The notes under the pieces were generated by a model, which was not told where the DNA came from, ran no database searches, and was given only the letters and a program-made list of their open reading frames with translations. 35,074 bases of DNA from an uncultured Bacilli bacterium (GTDB taxonomy: Bacteria; Bacillota_I; Bacilli_A; RF39; UBA660), in assembly GCA_910586425.1 (NCBI GenBank), contig CAJUHL010000002.1, forward strand, positions 1-35,074, given 5' to 3'. The translations under genes and the position numbers were made by a program. Shown here piece after piece: positions 1 through 6,480 of this stretch; positions within the stretch are counted from its first letter, which is position 1; every line of letters starts with the position of its first letter.

Positions 1-58
1 TAAATTTTAAATTACTAAAGATTTTCGTGTCTAAAAACTTGACATAAATCCAAAAGCT

Positions 59-613
59 ATGGAAAATGATTATAACAATAAAAAAGTTATAATAATTAAC
101 ATGGGTGGTAAAACTACTGAATTAGTAACTTTTGTAGGAACTAAAATAACTGATACTAAGAATTTAACTATTGGGGTTGCTGATTTATTAAATAATTTTA
201 GTAAAGTTAATGAAAAATATAGCGGTGATACTGTCGAAGAAATGGAAAATTTTGTTGCTGAAAGACTATCTGATATTGAATTAGATAAAGATTATGATTG
301 TGCAATATTTACAGGTGGCGAAGAAAGATTTGAATTATTGACAGGATTTAATTTAGTAGGTAACACTTTATTCAATGATAATATTCATAAATATATGTTA
401 AGTTTAGAAGATTACATTAAAGGTACTGAAAAAGTATTTAATGATATTTCGCTTGAAGAATTATATGCTTTAATGCCCTCAAATCCTAAATGGATGGATG
501 GCGCAAGAAGTGGTGCAATCATACCTTTAGTTTTATTTAAAATGGCTAATGTAAAATGGATTATTCCATCTGATTTGAATTTAATAAATGGTGTAATTAA
601 CGATTTAAAATAG
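59..613 (+). CDS. Ppx/GppA-like phosphatase domain, N-terminal half missing
   Basis: The 184 residues match the second half of the Ppx/GppA exopolyphosphatase/pppGpp-phosphatase fold (actin-like ATPase superfamily). NMGGKTTELV (residues 14-23) corresponds to the family's DIGGGSTEL phosphate loop, IGVADLLNNF to the IGAVRLT segment, FTGGEE to the later glycine-rich nucleotide motif, and GARSGAIIPLVLF to the R-x-D-x-I-x-x-G helix before the C-terminal strand. The family's first 120 or so residues, including the N-terminal phosphate-1 loop, are absent. The frame is open upstream only to a TAA at 32-34, and the ATG lacks a Shine-Dalgarno. It is either a 5'-truncated remnant or a stand-alone half-domain. 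It ends 21 bp before the PurA-like gene on the same strand, so the two are probably co-transcribed. Activity is doubtful. Confidence 0.6.
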   Translation: MENDYNNKKVIIINMGGKTTELVTFVGTKITDTKNLTIGVADLLNNFSKVNEKYSGDTVEEMENFVAERLSDIELDKDYDCAIFTGGEERFELLTGFNLVGNTLFNDNIHKYMLSLEDYIKGTEKVFNDISLEELYALMPSNPKWMDGARSGAIIPLVLFKMANVKWIIPSDLNLINGVINDLK

Positions 614-634
614 ATTTATCTGAAGGGGTAAGGA

Positions 635-2011
635 ATGATAAAAAATGTAATATCTGTAATAGATGGCGAAGCTGGGAGTTGTGGTAAAGCTAAAGTAATT
701 GGTGAAATAGCAACTGATAAATCTATTAAGTTAGGGGCTTCTGTTACAAATTGTATGCCAAATGCAGGACATACTTTTGTTGATAAAAAGGGAAATGTTA
801 CTATTTTCAGAAATATACCTGTATCATCAGTTAATCCAGATACTGAATTATTTATTGGTCCTGGCTCTGCTATTGATATGGAAATATTAAAAAAAGAATA
901 TGAACAAACTAAAAAATATTTAGGAGATAGAAAAATATATGTTCACGAAATGGTTCCCTTAATTGATGAAAGACATAAAGAGTATGAAAGAGAACATATT
1001 AGAAGTGGTTCAACATTTAAAGGATGTGGAGCAGTTACTCAAGAAAAAGTTATCAGAGATAAAAAACTAGAATTTTTCAAATCGTTTGAAAATGCTATTG
1101 TTTGCTCAAATTACGAATGGCTAGAAAAACTATATCAACACTTGGATAATCCTTTTGAATATGTAATATTAGAAGGCGCTCAGGGATGTGATTTAGATTT
1201 AAATCATAGTGGGAATTATCCTTTTGTTACAAGTAGAAATGTCTCAACTTCTCAATTACTTGCTGATTCAGGAATATCACCAGAAAGATTACTTCAAACA
1301 ATTATGGTAATTCGGCCTTTCCCAATAAGAATAAGTAATATTACTAGATCAGGCGAATTTATTTATACAGGTGATTATGGAAAAGGAGAGGAACTTACAT
1401 GGACACAAATTAATTTAGCATCTATGTATGGAAATTATCCCTGTAATGGTGATGTAGAATGTTTACCTTATAATATTAATTTAAATCGTGTAAAAAATTT
1501 AATTAGAGAGTGTCCTGAAATATATTTAAAACAATTATTTGGTAATAATTTTAGAAATATAAAAATTAGTGATTTAAAAATATTACAAATATTAGAACTT
1601 GAAAGATTAGTATATAAATCAAAAGGATTTAGTGACTATCAATCTCGTTTTTTAGAATTAGAATTGTTTGATAAAGATTTTCCAGATAACACTATATTCG
1701 ATCAATCTGAACAAACCTCTGTGACTAAAATGGAGAGAAGAGTATTTGACTTAAATATTTCCAAACTTAAAACTAATTGCCGTATTAATACTCCATCAAG
1801 TTTATATTTAAATTTTTTTCAACATTTAGGATTAGATTATAAAGGTGAAATTGGTAACTTTAATGATTATTATTTTAATAGATATTTAAGGGAATATTTT
1901 AGTTGGCTTGAAAGTGAAACTAATGTTGAAATTTCTTCATTAGGAACTGGTGCTAAAAATGGCGAAAGAATATTAAAGAAAAGATTAGTTAAAGATATAC
2001 AAAAAAGATGA
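635..2011 (+). CDS. Divergent adenylosuccinate synthetase homologue (PurA/PurZ-like)
   Basis: 458 residues with the PurA fold signature in order: P-loop-like DGEAGSCGKAK near residues 10-20 (PurA: QWGDEGKGK), NAGHTFVD (PurA: NNAGHTIV), IPVSS, IGPGSAID, EGAQGCDLDLNHSGNYPFVTS (residues 180-200; PurA: [21 protein letters not shown]) and a C-terminal region without clear PurA similarity. PurA condenses IMP with aspartate using GTP. Here the catalytic Asp of GDEGKGK is Ser, the change I recall for phage PurZ, which uses dGMP to make the 2-aminoadenine nucleotide precursor. Housekeeping PurA is therefore unlikely; a PurZ-type or other nucleotide-aspartate ligase is possible. An AGGGG Shine-Dalgarno precedes the ATG. 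The gene follows the Ppx/GppA-like fragment and runs convergently into a relaxase remnant. No datZ, mazZ or phage DNA polymerase is visible in the window. Confidence 0.75.
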   Translation: MIKNVISVIDGEAGSCGKAKVIGEIATDKSIKLGASVTNCMPNAGHTFVDKKGNVTIFRNIPVSSVNPDTELFIGPGSAIDMEILKKEYEQTKKYLGDRKIYVHEMVPLIDERHKEYEREHIRSGSTFKGCGAVTQEKVIRDKKLEFFKSFENAIVCSNYEWLEKLYQHLDNPFEYVILEGAQGCDLDLNHSGNYPFVTSRNVSTSQLLADSGISPERLLQTIMVIRPFPIRISNITRSGEFIYTGDYGKGEELTWTQINLASMYGNYPCNGDVECLPYNINLNRVKNLIRECPEIYLKQLFGNNFRNIKISDLKILQILELERLVYKSKGFSDYQSRFLELELFDKDFPDNTIFDQSEQTSVTKMERRVFDLNISKLKTNCRINTPSSLYLNFFQHLGLDYKGEIGNFNDYYFNRYLREYFSWLESETNVEISSLGTGAKNGERILKKRLVKDIQKR

Positions 2012-2025
2012 TAAAGAGCATTAAA

Positions 2026-3246
2026 TTATCGCTCAATATCATCTTTTTCTATTATAGATTTATCTTTATTATTTGTATTTTTGTTGTTTTGAAGTAGTTT
2101 AAAATCATCTTCTTCTAAAGCCCCATGCTCATATAATTCTTTAGCAAATTCCATATATTTTTCCTTATCTTTGTTCCTATAAATTCTATCCATAAGAAAT
2201 TTAACAAGATTGTAAATCAAATTTTTAAGATGTTTTAAAGACGATTTTAATAGACTATTTTCTTTTTGTAAGTCATTAATATTTTCATCTTTAGATTTGA
2301 TTTTGTCTTTTAAACTATCAACTTCAGAATTGAGTTCTTCATTGTTTTTCAATAATAATCTAATTCGATCACGATTGTTAAGCAGTTCACTTTCTACTTC
2401 TTTTAGAGTAACAGATAATTCTTGAATACTTTGATATTCAGCAATAGTTCTATCAATTAAATCAATGAAAACAATAGCTTTATCTCTATCAACTACACCT
2501 AAAACTAACTGGTTTTTAATTAAACCTTTTGACTTTAAATTTTCTAGCATATCTCTAATTTCTTTTGTACTATTTTTTAAATTATCTGTTTTGACTTTTG
2601 CTTTATTTAATGTATTTTGATGTATTTCAGGAGATTTTTTCATCTTTTGGTAGTTTTCCATTTCTGAAATATGATAATCACGATTTCGACCTTTTAATTT
2701 GGTTTTTAACTTATAATTAGTGTGATATTCTTTATTAAAAGATTCCATACAAAGAATTCTCATTCTATCTTGAATTTTTGTTAATGATTCTTTAGTAAAG
2801 ACATCAGACTTTCCAACTTGTTTAGACATACCATATTTGTTTTTATATTTAATTGGAACACCAATTATATGAAGATGTGGACTTGTTTCATCATAATGAA
2901 TTATAGCACTTGCTATCTTAAAATCAGGAACTAATTCTTCTAAACCCTTAACTTGTTCTTCAAATACATTAGTCATTTTCTTTTTATAGTCCATATCCTT
3001 TGTACTCCAAAATTCCATATCACCAAGTTCAATAATTATCTCACAAGCCAAATCCTTTTTAGTGTTACTACTAACATGAGTGAAATAATCTTTTATCTTT
3101 CTATCATCACGAATTTGTTTGTTATTATATTCTAGTCTTGCTTCTTCAAATTCATCCTTATATAATTTTTTAACATCATTTACGATTGAGTTAGAGCCTC
3201 TAATAATTTTAATATCATACTCTCTGTCGCGGATATACTGAGATTT
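2026..3246 (-). pseudogene. MobV-family relaxase, 5'-truncated
   Basis: The minus-strand frame from 3246 down to 2026 encodes about 406 residues of a MobV (Pre/Mob) relaxase, the nickase that starts conjugal mobilisation at oriT. The diagnostic metal motif HYDETSPHLHIIGVPI is present, followed by a long charged coiled coil (KEVESELLNNRDRIR through DKIKSKDENINDLQKE) typical of the family's C-terminal half. The usual N-terminus (MSY-type start, motif I) is missing: the frame hits TAG at 3247-3249 and has no ATG before the MEFW segment. The first downstream alternative start (TTG at 3051) would remove a clearly conserved stretch (YFTHVSSNTKKDLACE). I infer a truncated, inactive gene whose 5' end was lost at a junction near 3240. 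It converges with the PurA-like gene, with 14 bp between stops. Confidence 0.75.
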
Positions 3247-3530
3247 CTACTATAGATGGATACCCAAATTGTTTTGCTGTCAAAAAACATATTAATTCAT
3301 TGACAGAAGAATCACCTAGGGATGAAAATTTATATCTTACTGATGATTTATATTTTCAAATTGATCAAAATGGACATATTATTTCTAAAATATTTTCTCA
3401 AAGAAAACTAGAATTTTTAGATTATGGCGATGTTGATATTGATGATTATCCATTATATTGTAAACAAGAATTAATAGAAGAAAGTAAAAAATTGAAACAA
3501 GCAGTTTATTCATTAAGGAATTATAAATAG
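3240..3530 (+). pseudogene. Unrecognised ORF, probable 3' fragment
   Basis: The frame is open from about 3213 to TAA at 3528-3530. The only conventional start is TTG at 3300 with no Shine-Dalgarno, although sensible-looking coding sequence (ISTIDGYPNCFAVKKHIN) precedes it. The product is acidic and soluble, with DLYFQIDQNGHIISKIF and LDYGDVDIDDYPLYC segments, and ends in a basic helix. I do not recognise the family. Because the frame loses sense at the same place where the opposite-strand relaxase loses its 5' end, this is best read as the C-terminal remnant of a gene cut at the same junction. Confidence 0.4.
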
Positions 3531-3587
3531 TAAATGATAATAACTTTATAATAGTTTAAGACTATGAAAAAATAACAAACAAGCAAC

Positions 3588-3616
3588 TTGCACAAAACAA
3601 AAGAATCTAGTATAAT
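3588..3616 (+). promoter_or_regulatory. Promoter of left antisense RNA
   Basis: TTGCAC (3588-3593), 17-bp spacer, TATAAT (3611-3616). It points into the left inverted-repeat arm toward the small toxin gene on the other strand. The matching position in the right arm carries an independent promoter with a different -35 (TTGAGT), so the function is conserved although the -35 sequence is not. Confidence 0.75.
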
Positions 3617-3622
3617 GTATAT

Positions 3623-3739
3623 AGATGGAAGAAATTCCATACAATAAAAGAGACACGTATAACTTTGGTTGGTTAAGCGTTGTCCTTATCAAATTGATAT
3701 AGAAAACGCTATGACAAAGTTGCCAAGCGTTTTCTTTTT
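3623..3739 (+). ncRNA. Putative type I antitoxin RNA, left copy
   Basis: A transcript from the 3588-3616 promoter would run about 117 nt to the hairpin AGAAAACGCT/AGCGTTTTCT plus T-run at 3701-3739. No ORF of note lies in it. Its 3' part is antisense to the 3' end of the small toxin mRNA coming from the right, the arrangement of the B. subtilis TxpA/RatA and BsrG/SR4 type I systems. It contains GTTAAGCGTT (3672-3681), which recurs in the toxin mRNA leader and can pair with the AACGCTT arm of the shared terminator. Boundaries are inferred. Confidence 0.6.
3701..3739. terminator. Shared bidirectional terminator, left copy
   Basis: AGAAAACGCT (3701-3710) pairs perfectly with AGCGTTTTCT (3726-3735). 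A T-rich run follows on the + strand, and a weaker one (TTTTCTATATC) on the - strand. It would end both the antisense RNA (+) and the toxin mRNA (-), making their 3' ends overlap. Confidence 0.7.
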
Positions 3740-3806
3740 AGTCTTTGTTTTTGGGTCTTAGGTCTAAGAGCAAAATTAGAATAACTAACATTACTAAATA
3801 TTCCAT
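3738..3806 (-). CDS. 22-residue hydrophobic peptide, putative type I toxin (left copy)
   Basis: The ATG at 3806 opens a 22-codon ORF beginning MEYLVMLVILILLLDL and ending in charged residues RPKNKD: one membrane-spanning segment with a short basic tail, the form of type I toxin and holin-like toxin peptides. GGAAAGGA precedes the start by 4 bases. The right arm encodes the same peptide; of the differences within the ORF two are synonymous (CTC/CTT, CCC/CCA) and one conservative (AGA/AAA, Arg/Lys), whereas the overlapping alternative frame (ATG TCT ATG TGG start, stronger GAGGTGATG context) suffers radical changes. That favours this frame as the selected one. Its mRNA would start near 3873 and end in the shared terminator. 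Confidence 0.65.
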   Translation of the reverse strand: MEYLVMLVILILLLDLRPKNKD

Positions 3807-3879
3807 AAATTCCTTTCCACATAGACATCACCTCACTTCCATGAGGAACGCTTAACAGTTCATACATATCTCTATATTC

Positions 3880-3908
3880 ATTATACTATTTTTTGGACTA
3901 TAAGTAAA
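3880..3908 (-). promoter_or_regulatory. Promoter of left toxin mRNA
   Basis: Read on the minus strand: TTTACT (3908-3903), 17-bp spacer, TATAAT (3885-3880). The predicted leader of about 65 nt carries CTGTTAAGCGTTCC, whose AAGCGTT can pair with AACGCTT in the 3' terminator, a possible long-distance 5'-3' lock on translation. Confidence 0.7.
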
Positions 3909-4001
3909 TGTTTTTACCTTTGTTTTACAAAGAAAAATAGATGTTACAGATTTTCAAAATCTGTAATAAAATCCTCGCAGAAATGCGACTTTTTTGCGCC
4001 A

Positions 4002-4802
4002 GTTGGGCGTGTAGCAACTTTAGTGCATCTTTTCATTTTCCTTGAAATCAACTCTGTTGTAGTTTACGACTGACAACTTATATAAATCTGTTTTATAACA
4101 TATACCTATGCCAACCGTAAACTATAACAGAGTTTTGGAATATTCAAATTAGTGATTTTTGAAATATAGTTTTTTTGCAAAAGCAAAAAATATAACTATT
4201 TCAAAAATCTTGTTAATGTATCAAAATTCAAATTTTAAACCATAAAATGAAAAGGTGTGCCGAAAGCACACTATGGAAATTTTGTAGAATAGATTTGCCC
4301 GTAAACCTTTTACTACTAGGATAGATACAGTTAATATTTAACTGTTGTTTGTGGGCAAATCCATTCTTAATTTAAATACTCTGTCCTAGTTTGCACGTGA
4401 TAGTTAGTTTTTATATACATACTGAATTTATTATGTTATCACGTATAAACTAGGTCAGAACTCTTTTTAAATTCAAAATTTCCATTATGCACTAAAGTTG
4501 TATAGGCATTGCAAAAATGATTTCTTATATATTTTTCGCTATGTTGTGAAATTTGGGAACTACTACTAATATTAGTAGTAAATAGTATTTTTTTATGAAA
4601 ATCTAGTAGTAGTCCAAAAAGAAACATAGCGAATTTTTATCCCAAATTATCATTTTTGTATATTTTGTCAAAATCTTTTCAATTTAATTTTAAATTATGG
4701 AGAGATTTTGACAAAATCAATGCCTATTATATTCAAGACTTTTGCTGATATTTATGTAAATAATGGGAACAGCAAAAGTCGTAGAATATCTACACACTCA
4801 AA
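4002..4802. ncRNA. Giant multi-helix structured element, candidate ornate large ncRNA
   Basis: About 800 nt without a credible ORF but packed with nested inverted repeats. An outer helix GCGTGTAG/CTACACAC encloses perfect or near-perfect pairings: 4015-4028 with 4487-4500 (14 bp), CTTTTCATTTT with AAAATGAAAAG, AACTCTGTTGTAGTTTACG (about 4050-4068) with 4116-4134, a 24-bp stem at about 4154-4212, a GTGTGC-CGAAA-GCACAC hairpin, GATTTGCCC/GGGCAAATC, CCTAGTTT...AAACTAGG, TAGGCATTG (4503-4511) with 4719-4727, CAAAAATGAT/ATCATTTTTG, TTCGCTATGTT/AACATAGCGAA, and GACTTTTGCTG/CAGCAAAAGTC. Size and multibranch layout recall GOLLD, ROOL and ARRPOF RNAs of phages and plasmids. A single-strand replication origin is the main alternative. 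Strand is undetermined because every helix reads on both strands. Confidence 0.5.
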
Positions 4803-4896
4803 TGGAGCAAAAGAAAATCGCATTTCTGCGATGATTCTATTACAGATTTTCAAAATCTGTAACATCTATTTTTCTTTGTAAAATAAGGTAAAATCA

Positions 4897-4925
4897 TTTA
4901 CTTATAGTTTCAAAAATAGTATAAT
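4897..4925 (+). promoter_or_regulatory. Promoter of right toxin mRNA
   Basis: TTTACT (4897-4902), 17-bp spacer, TATAAT (4920-4925), identical in layout to the left copy. The leader again carries CTGTTAAGCGTTCC before the GAGGTGATG segment. Confidence 0.7.
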
Positions 4926-4998
4926 AAATATAGAGATATGTATGAACTGTTAAGCGTTCCTCATGAGAGTGAGGTGATGTCTATGTGTGAGTGTATTT

Positions 4999-5067
4999 AT
5001 GGAATATTTAGTAATGTTAGTTATTCTAATTTTGCTTTTAGACCTAAAACCAAAAAACAAAGACTAA
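4999..5067 (+). CDS. 22-residue hydrophobic peptide, putative type I toxin (right copy)
   Basis: ATG at 4999, 22 codons, TAA at 5065-5067. The product starts MEYLVMLVILILLLDL and ends KPKNKD, differing from the left copy only by Lys for Arg. The ribosome-binding site (GAGTG) is weaker than in the left copy because the leader bases just upstream have diverged. An overlapping frame starting at the ATG codons of GATGTCTATG reads through to about 5110 and would give a basic 45-residue product, but it is less conserved between the arms. Function as a membrane-acting type I toxin is inferred from form and context. Confidence 0.65.
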   Translation: MEYLVMLVILILLLDLKPKNKD

Positions 5068-5187
5068 AAAGAAAACGCTTGGCAACTTTGTCAAAGCGTT
5101 TTCTTTTTCTATAACAAGTTAGAGACAACGCTTAACCAACCAAAGTTCTACGTATCTCTTTTTTATTTTATGAAGTTTCCCTCATCT
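5066..5187 (-). ncRNA. Putative type I antitoxin RNA, right copy
   Basis: Transcribed leftward from the 5194-5222 promoter and ending at the shared hairpin, about 122 nt. It shares GGTTGGTTAAGCGTTGTC with the left antisense RNA but differs over the following 20 nt, which could limit cross-regulation between the copies. Confidence 0.6.
5070..5104. terminator. Shared bidirectional terminator, right copy
   Basis: AGAAAACGCTT (5070-5080) pairs with AAGCGTTTTCT (5094-5104), 11 bp, with T-runs on both strands (TTTTTCT on +, TTTTTAGTC on -). It ends the toxin mRNA and the antisense RNA. Confidence 0.75.
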
Positions 5188-5193
5188 ATATAC

Positions 5194-5222
5194 ATTATAA
5201 TCTATTTTGTTAATAAACTCAA
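5194..5222 (-). promoter_or_regulatory. Promoter of right antisense RNA
   Basis: Minus strand: TTGAGT (5222-5217), 17-bp spacer, TATAAT (5199-5194). Confidence 0.7.
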
Positions 5223-5241
5223 CCATTTTCTGTGATATAAT

Positions 5242-5562
5242 TTATTTTCTTTTTTGGTTATAATCTCCAACAATACTTGTTTCATTAAATGAAGCAAGTA
5301 TCATATTTTGAATTTCCTGTGGTAAAAGATTCTGTTGTATCAAAGAATAAATTATCTCTCTATAACAATGCATTTTATTGTTCGTTTCTACTAAATCATT
5401 AACAAGTTGTTTTATTACAGTATCTTTGTTACTTGTGAGCAAATCAACTTTTACATGCGCCATTTGATTTTTACCTCTAGTACATGTTAGGTTATATGCT
5501 TCATTTATAATACAATCTCTAGTTAAACCGTCCGATTCAGTTACTCTATAATTTTCAGACAT
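5242..5562 (-). CDS. Hypothetical 106-residue protein
   Basis: Not recognised. The start is supported by GAAAGGGGA about 10 bases upstream of the ATG and by a strong promoter at 5595-5623. The N-terminal 40 residues are polar with two Cys; the rest is predicted helical (VIKQLVNDLVETNNKMHCYREIIYSLIQ), and LPQEIQNMILASF looks like a short amphipathic helix. No membrane segment. It lies between the inverted toxin cassette and a serine-recombinase stub, so it may be an accessory gene of the decayed element. Confidence 0.6.
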   Translation of the reverse strand: MSENYRVTESDGLTRDCIINEAYNLTCTRGKNQMAHVKVDLLTSNKDTVIKQLVNDLVETNNKMHCYREIIYSLIQQNLLPQEIQNMILASFNETSIVGDYNQKRK

Positions 5563-5594
5563 AAATTTAAATCCCCTTTCAAATATTGGTTGTT

Positions 5595-5623
5595 ATTCTA
5601 TATCAAAATAGCATATTTGTCAA
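5595..5623 (-). promoter_or_regulatory. Promoter for the 106-residue gene
   Basis: Minus strand: TTGACA (5623-5618), 17-bp spacer, TAGAAT (5600-5595), about 30 bp upstream of the ATG. Confidence 0.7.
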
Positions 5624-5657
5624 ACTGGTGTTTTATAGATACCCCCTAGGAATTTTG

Positions 5658-5780
5658 TCATATTAACAAAATACTGGGGCTAAGACTTTCTTCTTGTTCA
5701 TCAAGACTAAATCCTTCACGGACTTGATCTTCCGTGCTTACACGAGGGTACAAACCACAAATAACTTCTTTTTCATTCAA
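5658..5780 (-). pseudogene. Serine recombinase N-terminal stub
   Basis: GLYPRVSTEDQVREGFSLDEQEESL is the unmistakable start of a large serine recombinase/resolvase: YxRVST contains the catalytic Ser, and GFSLxxQ is the following conserved block. Similarity stops there and the frame ends 5-8 codons later (TGA at 5658-5660), so the other several hundred residues are gone. TTG at 5780 with AAGGAGATG 12 bases upstream is the likely original start. It is a scar of a former integrative element. Confidence 0.75.
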
Positions 5781-5807
5781 TACAAATTCATCTCCTTTTC
5801 TTTTTTT

Positions 5808-5855
5808 CTTGCGACATTTCTTATGACAATTCTTGTGACATTTGTTACGGCATTT
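5808..5855. repeat. Four tandem 12-bp repeats
   Basis: Four consecutive units: CTTGCGACATTT, CTTATGACAATT, CTTGTGACATTT, GTTACGGCATTT. Read on the minus strand they would give a Cys/His/Lys-rich repeat (CHKN, CHKK, CRKK), which is probably not translated because it precedes the recombinase Shine-Dalgarno. They may be a protein-binding array in the recombinase leader. Confidence 0.55.
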
Positions 5856-5856
5856 C

Positions 5857-5904
5857 AAAAAAAGAGAAGTGAAGGTACCACTAAATATAATACTTTCACT
5901 TCTC
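5857..5904 (-). terminator. Minus-strand terminator or attenuator before recombinase stub
   Basis: GAGAAGTGAA (5864-5873) and TTCACTTCTC (5895-5904) form a perfect 10-bp stem. On the minus strand the stem is followed by seven T (5863-5857). It lies upstream of the recombinase stub and would stop transcription coming from the tRNA side. Confidence 0.65.
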
Positions 5905-5992
5905 AAAATTACATTATAAGACTCTGGAAAACTTTCGTTTTCTCTAAATTAATTATACAACTTTTGTCTTAAAATGTCCATCCTGTGAAAGC

Positions 5993-6268
5993 CTATTTAA
6001 TAGTGTTTAAGTAATCTTCTAACTCTGATATCTGCATTTTATTCGTTAGATTTCCAATATAAATATCAGTAGAGTAATTAAATACAAGAAATGTAATACC
6101 TTTAATAATTATCTTATGTGGTTCAATATAGCTTAAATTAGTTTTATCAATCTTTCTAATATTACCATTAATGAATGTAGGTTTAGTTTTACAAAACTGA
6201 CAGATAAACTCTAATCTTTGCTTTAAAGACTTTTCAAAGGGTATCTCTTGTGTGATAAACTTAATCAT
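5993..6268 (-). CDS. Hypothetical 91-residue protein downstream of tRNA-Gly
   Basis: The frame extends upstream, but ATG at 6268 has the best ribosome-binding site (AAAGGAAGG, about 9 bases upstream). It has a CQFCKTKP motif (two Cys spaced by two), a basic middle and a predicted beta-rich C-terminal half. No signal peptide. Family not recognised. It follows the tRNA terminator and so probably has its own promoter, or is the first gene of the element next to the tRNA. Confidence 0.55.
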   Translation of the reverse strand: MIKFITQEIPFEKSLKQRLEFICQFCKTKPTFINGNIRKIDKTNLSYIEPHKIIIKGITFLVFNYSTDIYIGNLTNKMQISELEDYLNTIK

Positions 6269-6307
6269 AAACACCATCCTTCCTTTAGGATGATTTCTTT
6301 GTAACAA

Positions 6308-6333
6308 CAAAAAAACCAATCTTTCGATTGATT
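6308..6333 (-). terminator. tRNA operon terminator
   Basis: Minus strand AATCAATC-GAAA-GATTGGTT (6333-6314) with one G-T pair and a GAAA tetraloop, then a T-rich run to 6308. It ends the tRNA-Cys/tRNA-Gly transcript. Confidence 0.8.
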
Positions 6334-6345
6334 TCTATATATCAA

Positions 6346-6364
6346 TGTTCGAAAAGTTCGAACA
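6346..6364. other. 19-bp palindrome between tRNA-Gly and its terminator
   Basis: TGTTCGAA-AAG-TTCGAACA has perfect 8-bp arms. It sits about 10 bp beyond the tRNA-Gly 3' end, where integrative elements commonly attach. It could be a recombinase or regulator binding site; no second copy was seen in the window. Confidence 0.5.
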
Positions 6365-6374
6365 GATTCGTCAA

Positions 6375-6448
6375 TGGAGCAGATGAGCGGAATCGGACCG
6401 CCGCACCGACCTTGGCAAGGTCGTATTCTACCATTAAATCACATCTGC
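6375..6448 (-). tRNA. tRNA-Gly(GCC)
   Basis: 74 nt. Acceptor GCAGATG/CATCTGC, anticodon stem CGACC/GGTCG with loop TTGCCAA (anticodon GCC), T-arm GGTCCGATTCCGC-type, discriminator T and encoded CCA. Its 3' end borders the accessory zone 1-6370. Confidence 0.95.
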
Positions 6449-6480
6449 AAAGAAAAACTGTATATACAGTTTATTTTTTA

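Larger units (their letters stand above)
3611..4001 (+). repeat. Left arm of 390-bp imperfect inverted repeat
   Basis: From TATAATGTATATAGATG (3611) to the GCGCCA near 4001, the sequence is closely matched by the reverse complement of 4803-5199. The arm holds a complete toxin/antisense cassette plus two inner palindromes: an ACAGATTTT/AAAATCTGT hairpin and CGCAgaaaTGCG. Differences are concentrated in the antisense-RNA middle and in the toxin leader. Confidence 0.85.
4803..5199 (-). repeat. Right arm of 390-bp imperfect inverted repeat
   Basis: Reverse-complement partner of 3611-4001, from TGGAGC (4803) to ATTATA (5194-5199). It keeps both promoters, the toxin ORF and the bidirectional terminator, so both copies appear functional despite scattered substitutions and a small indel. 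Confidence 0.85.

Noticed and set aside
3951..3974. Strong terminator at the ACAGATTTT palindrome
   Set aside because: The hairpin is AT-rich and lacks a clean U-tract on either strand; kept only as part of the inverted-repeat arm.
4439..4627. 62-residue ORF inside the structured region
   Set aside because: Low complexity, no ribosome-binding site, and it is built from the arms of several hairpins.
5694..5972. 92-residue ORF opposite the recombinase stub
   Set aside because: Antisense shadow of the recombinase frame and the 12-bp repeats; no start signal.
6346..6364. LexA/SOS box
   Set aside because: The arms resemble CGAAC/GTTCG but the GAAC-N4-GTTC spacing of Firmicutes LexA sites is not met.
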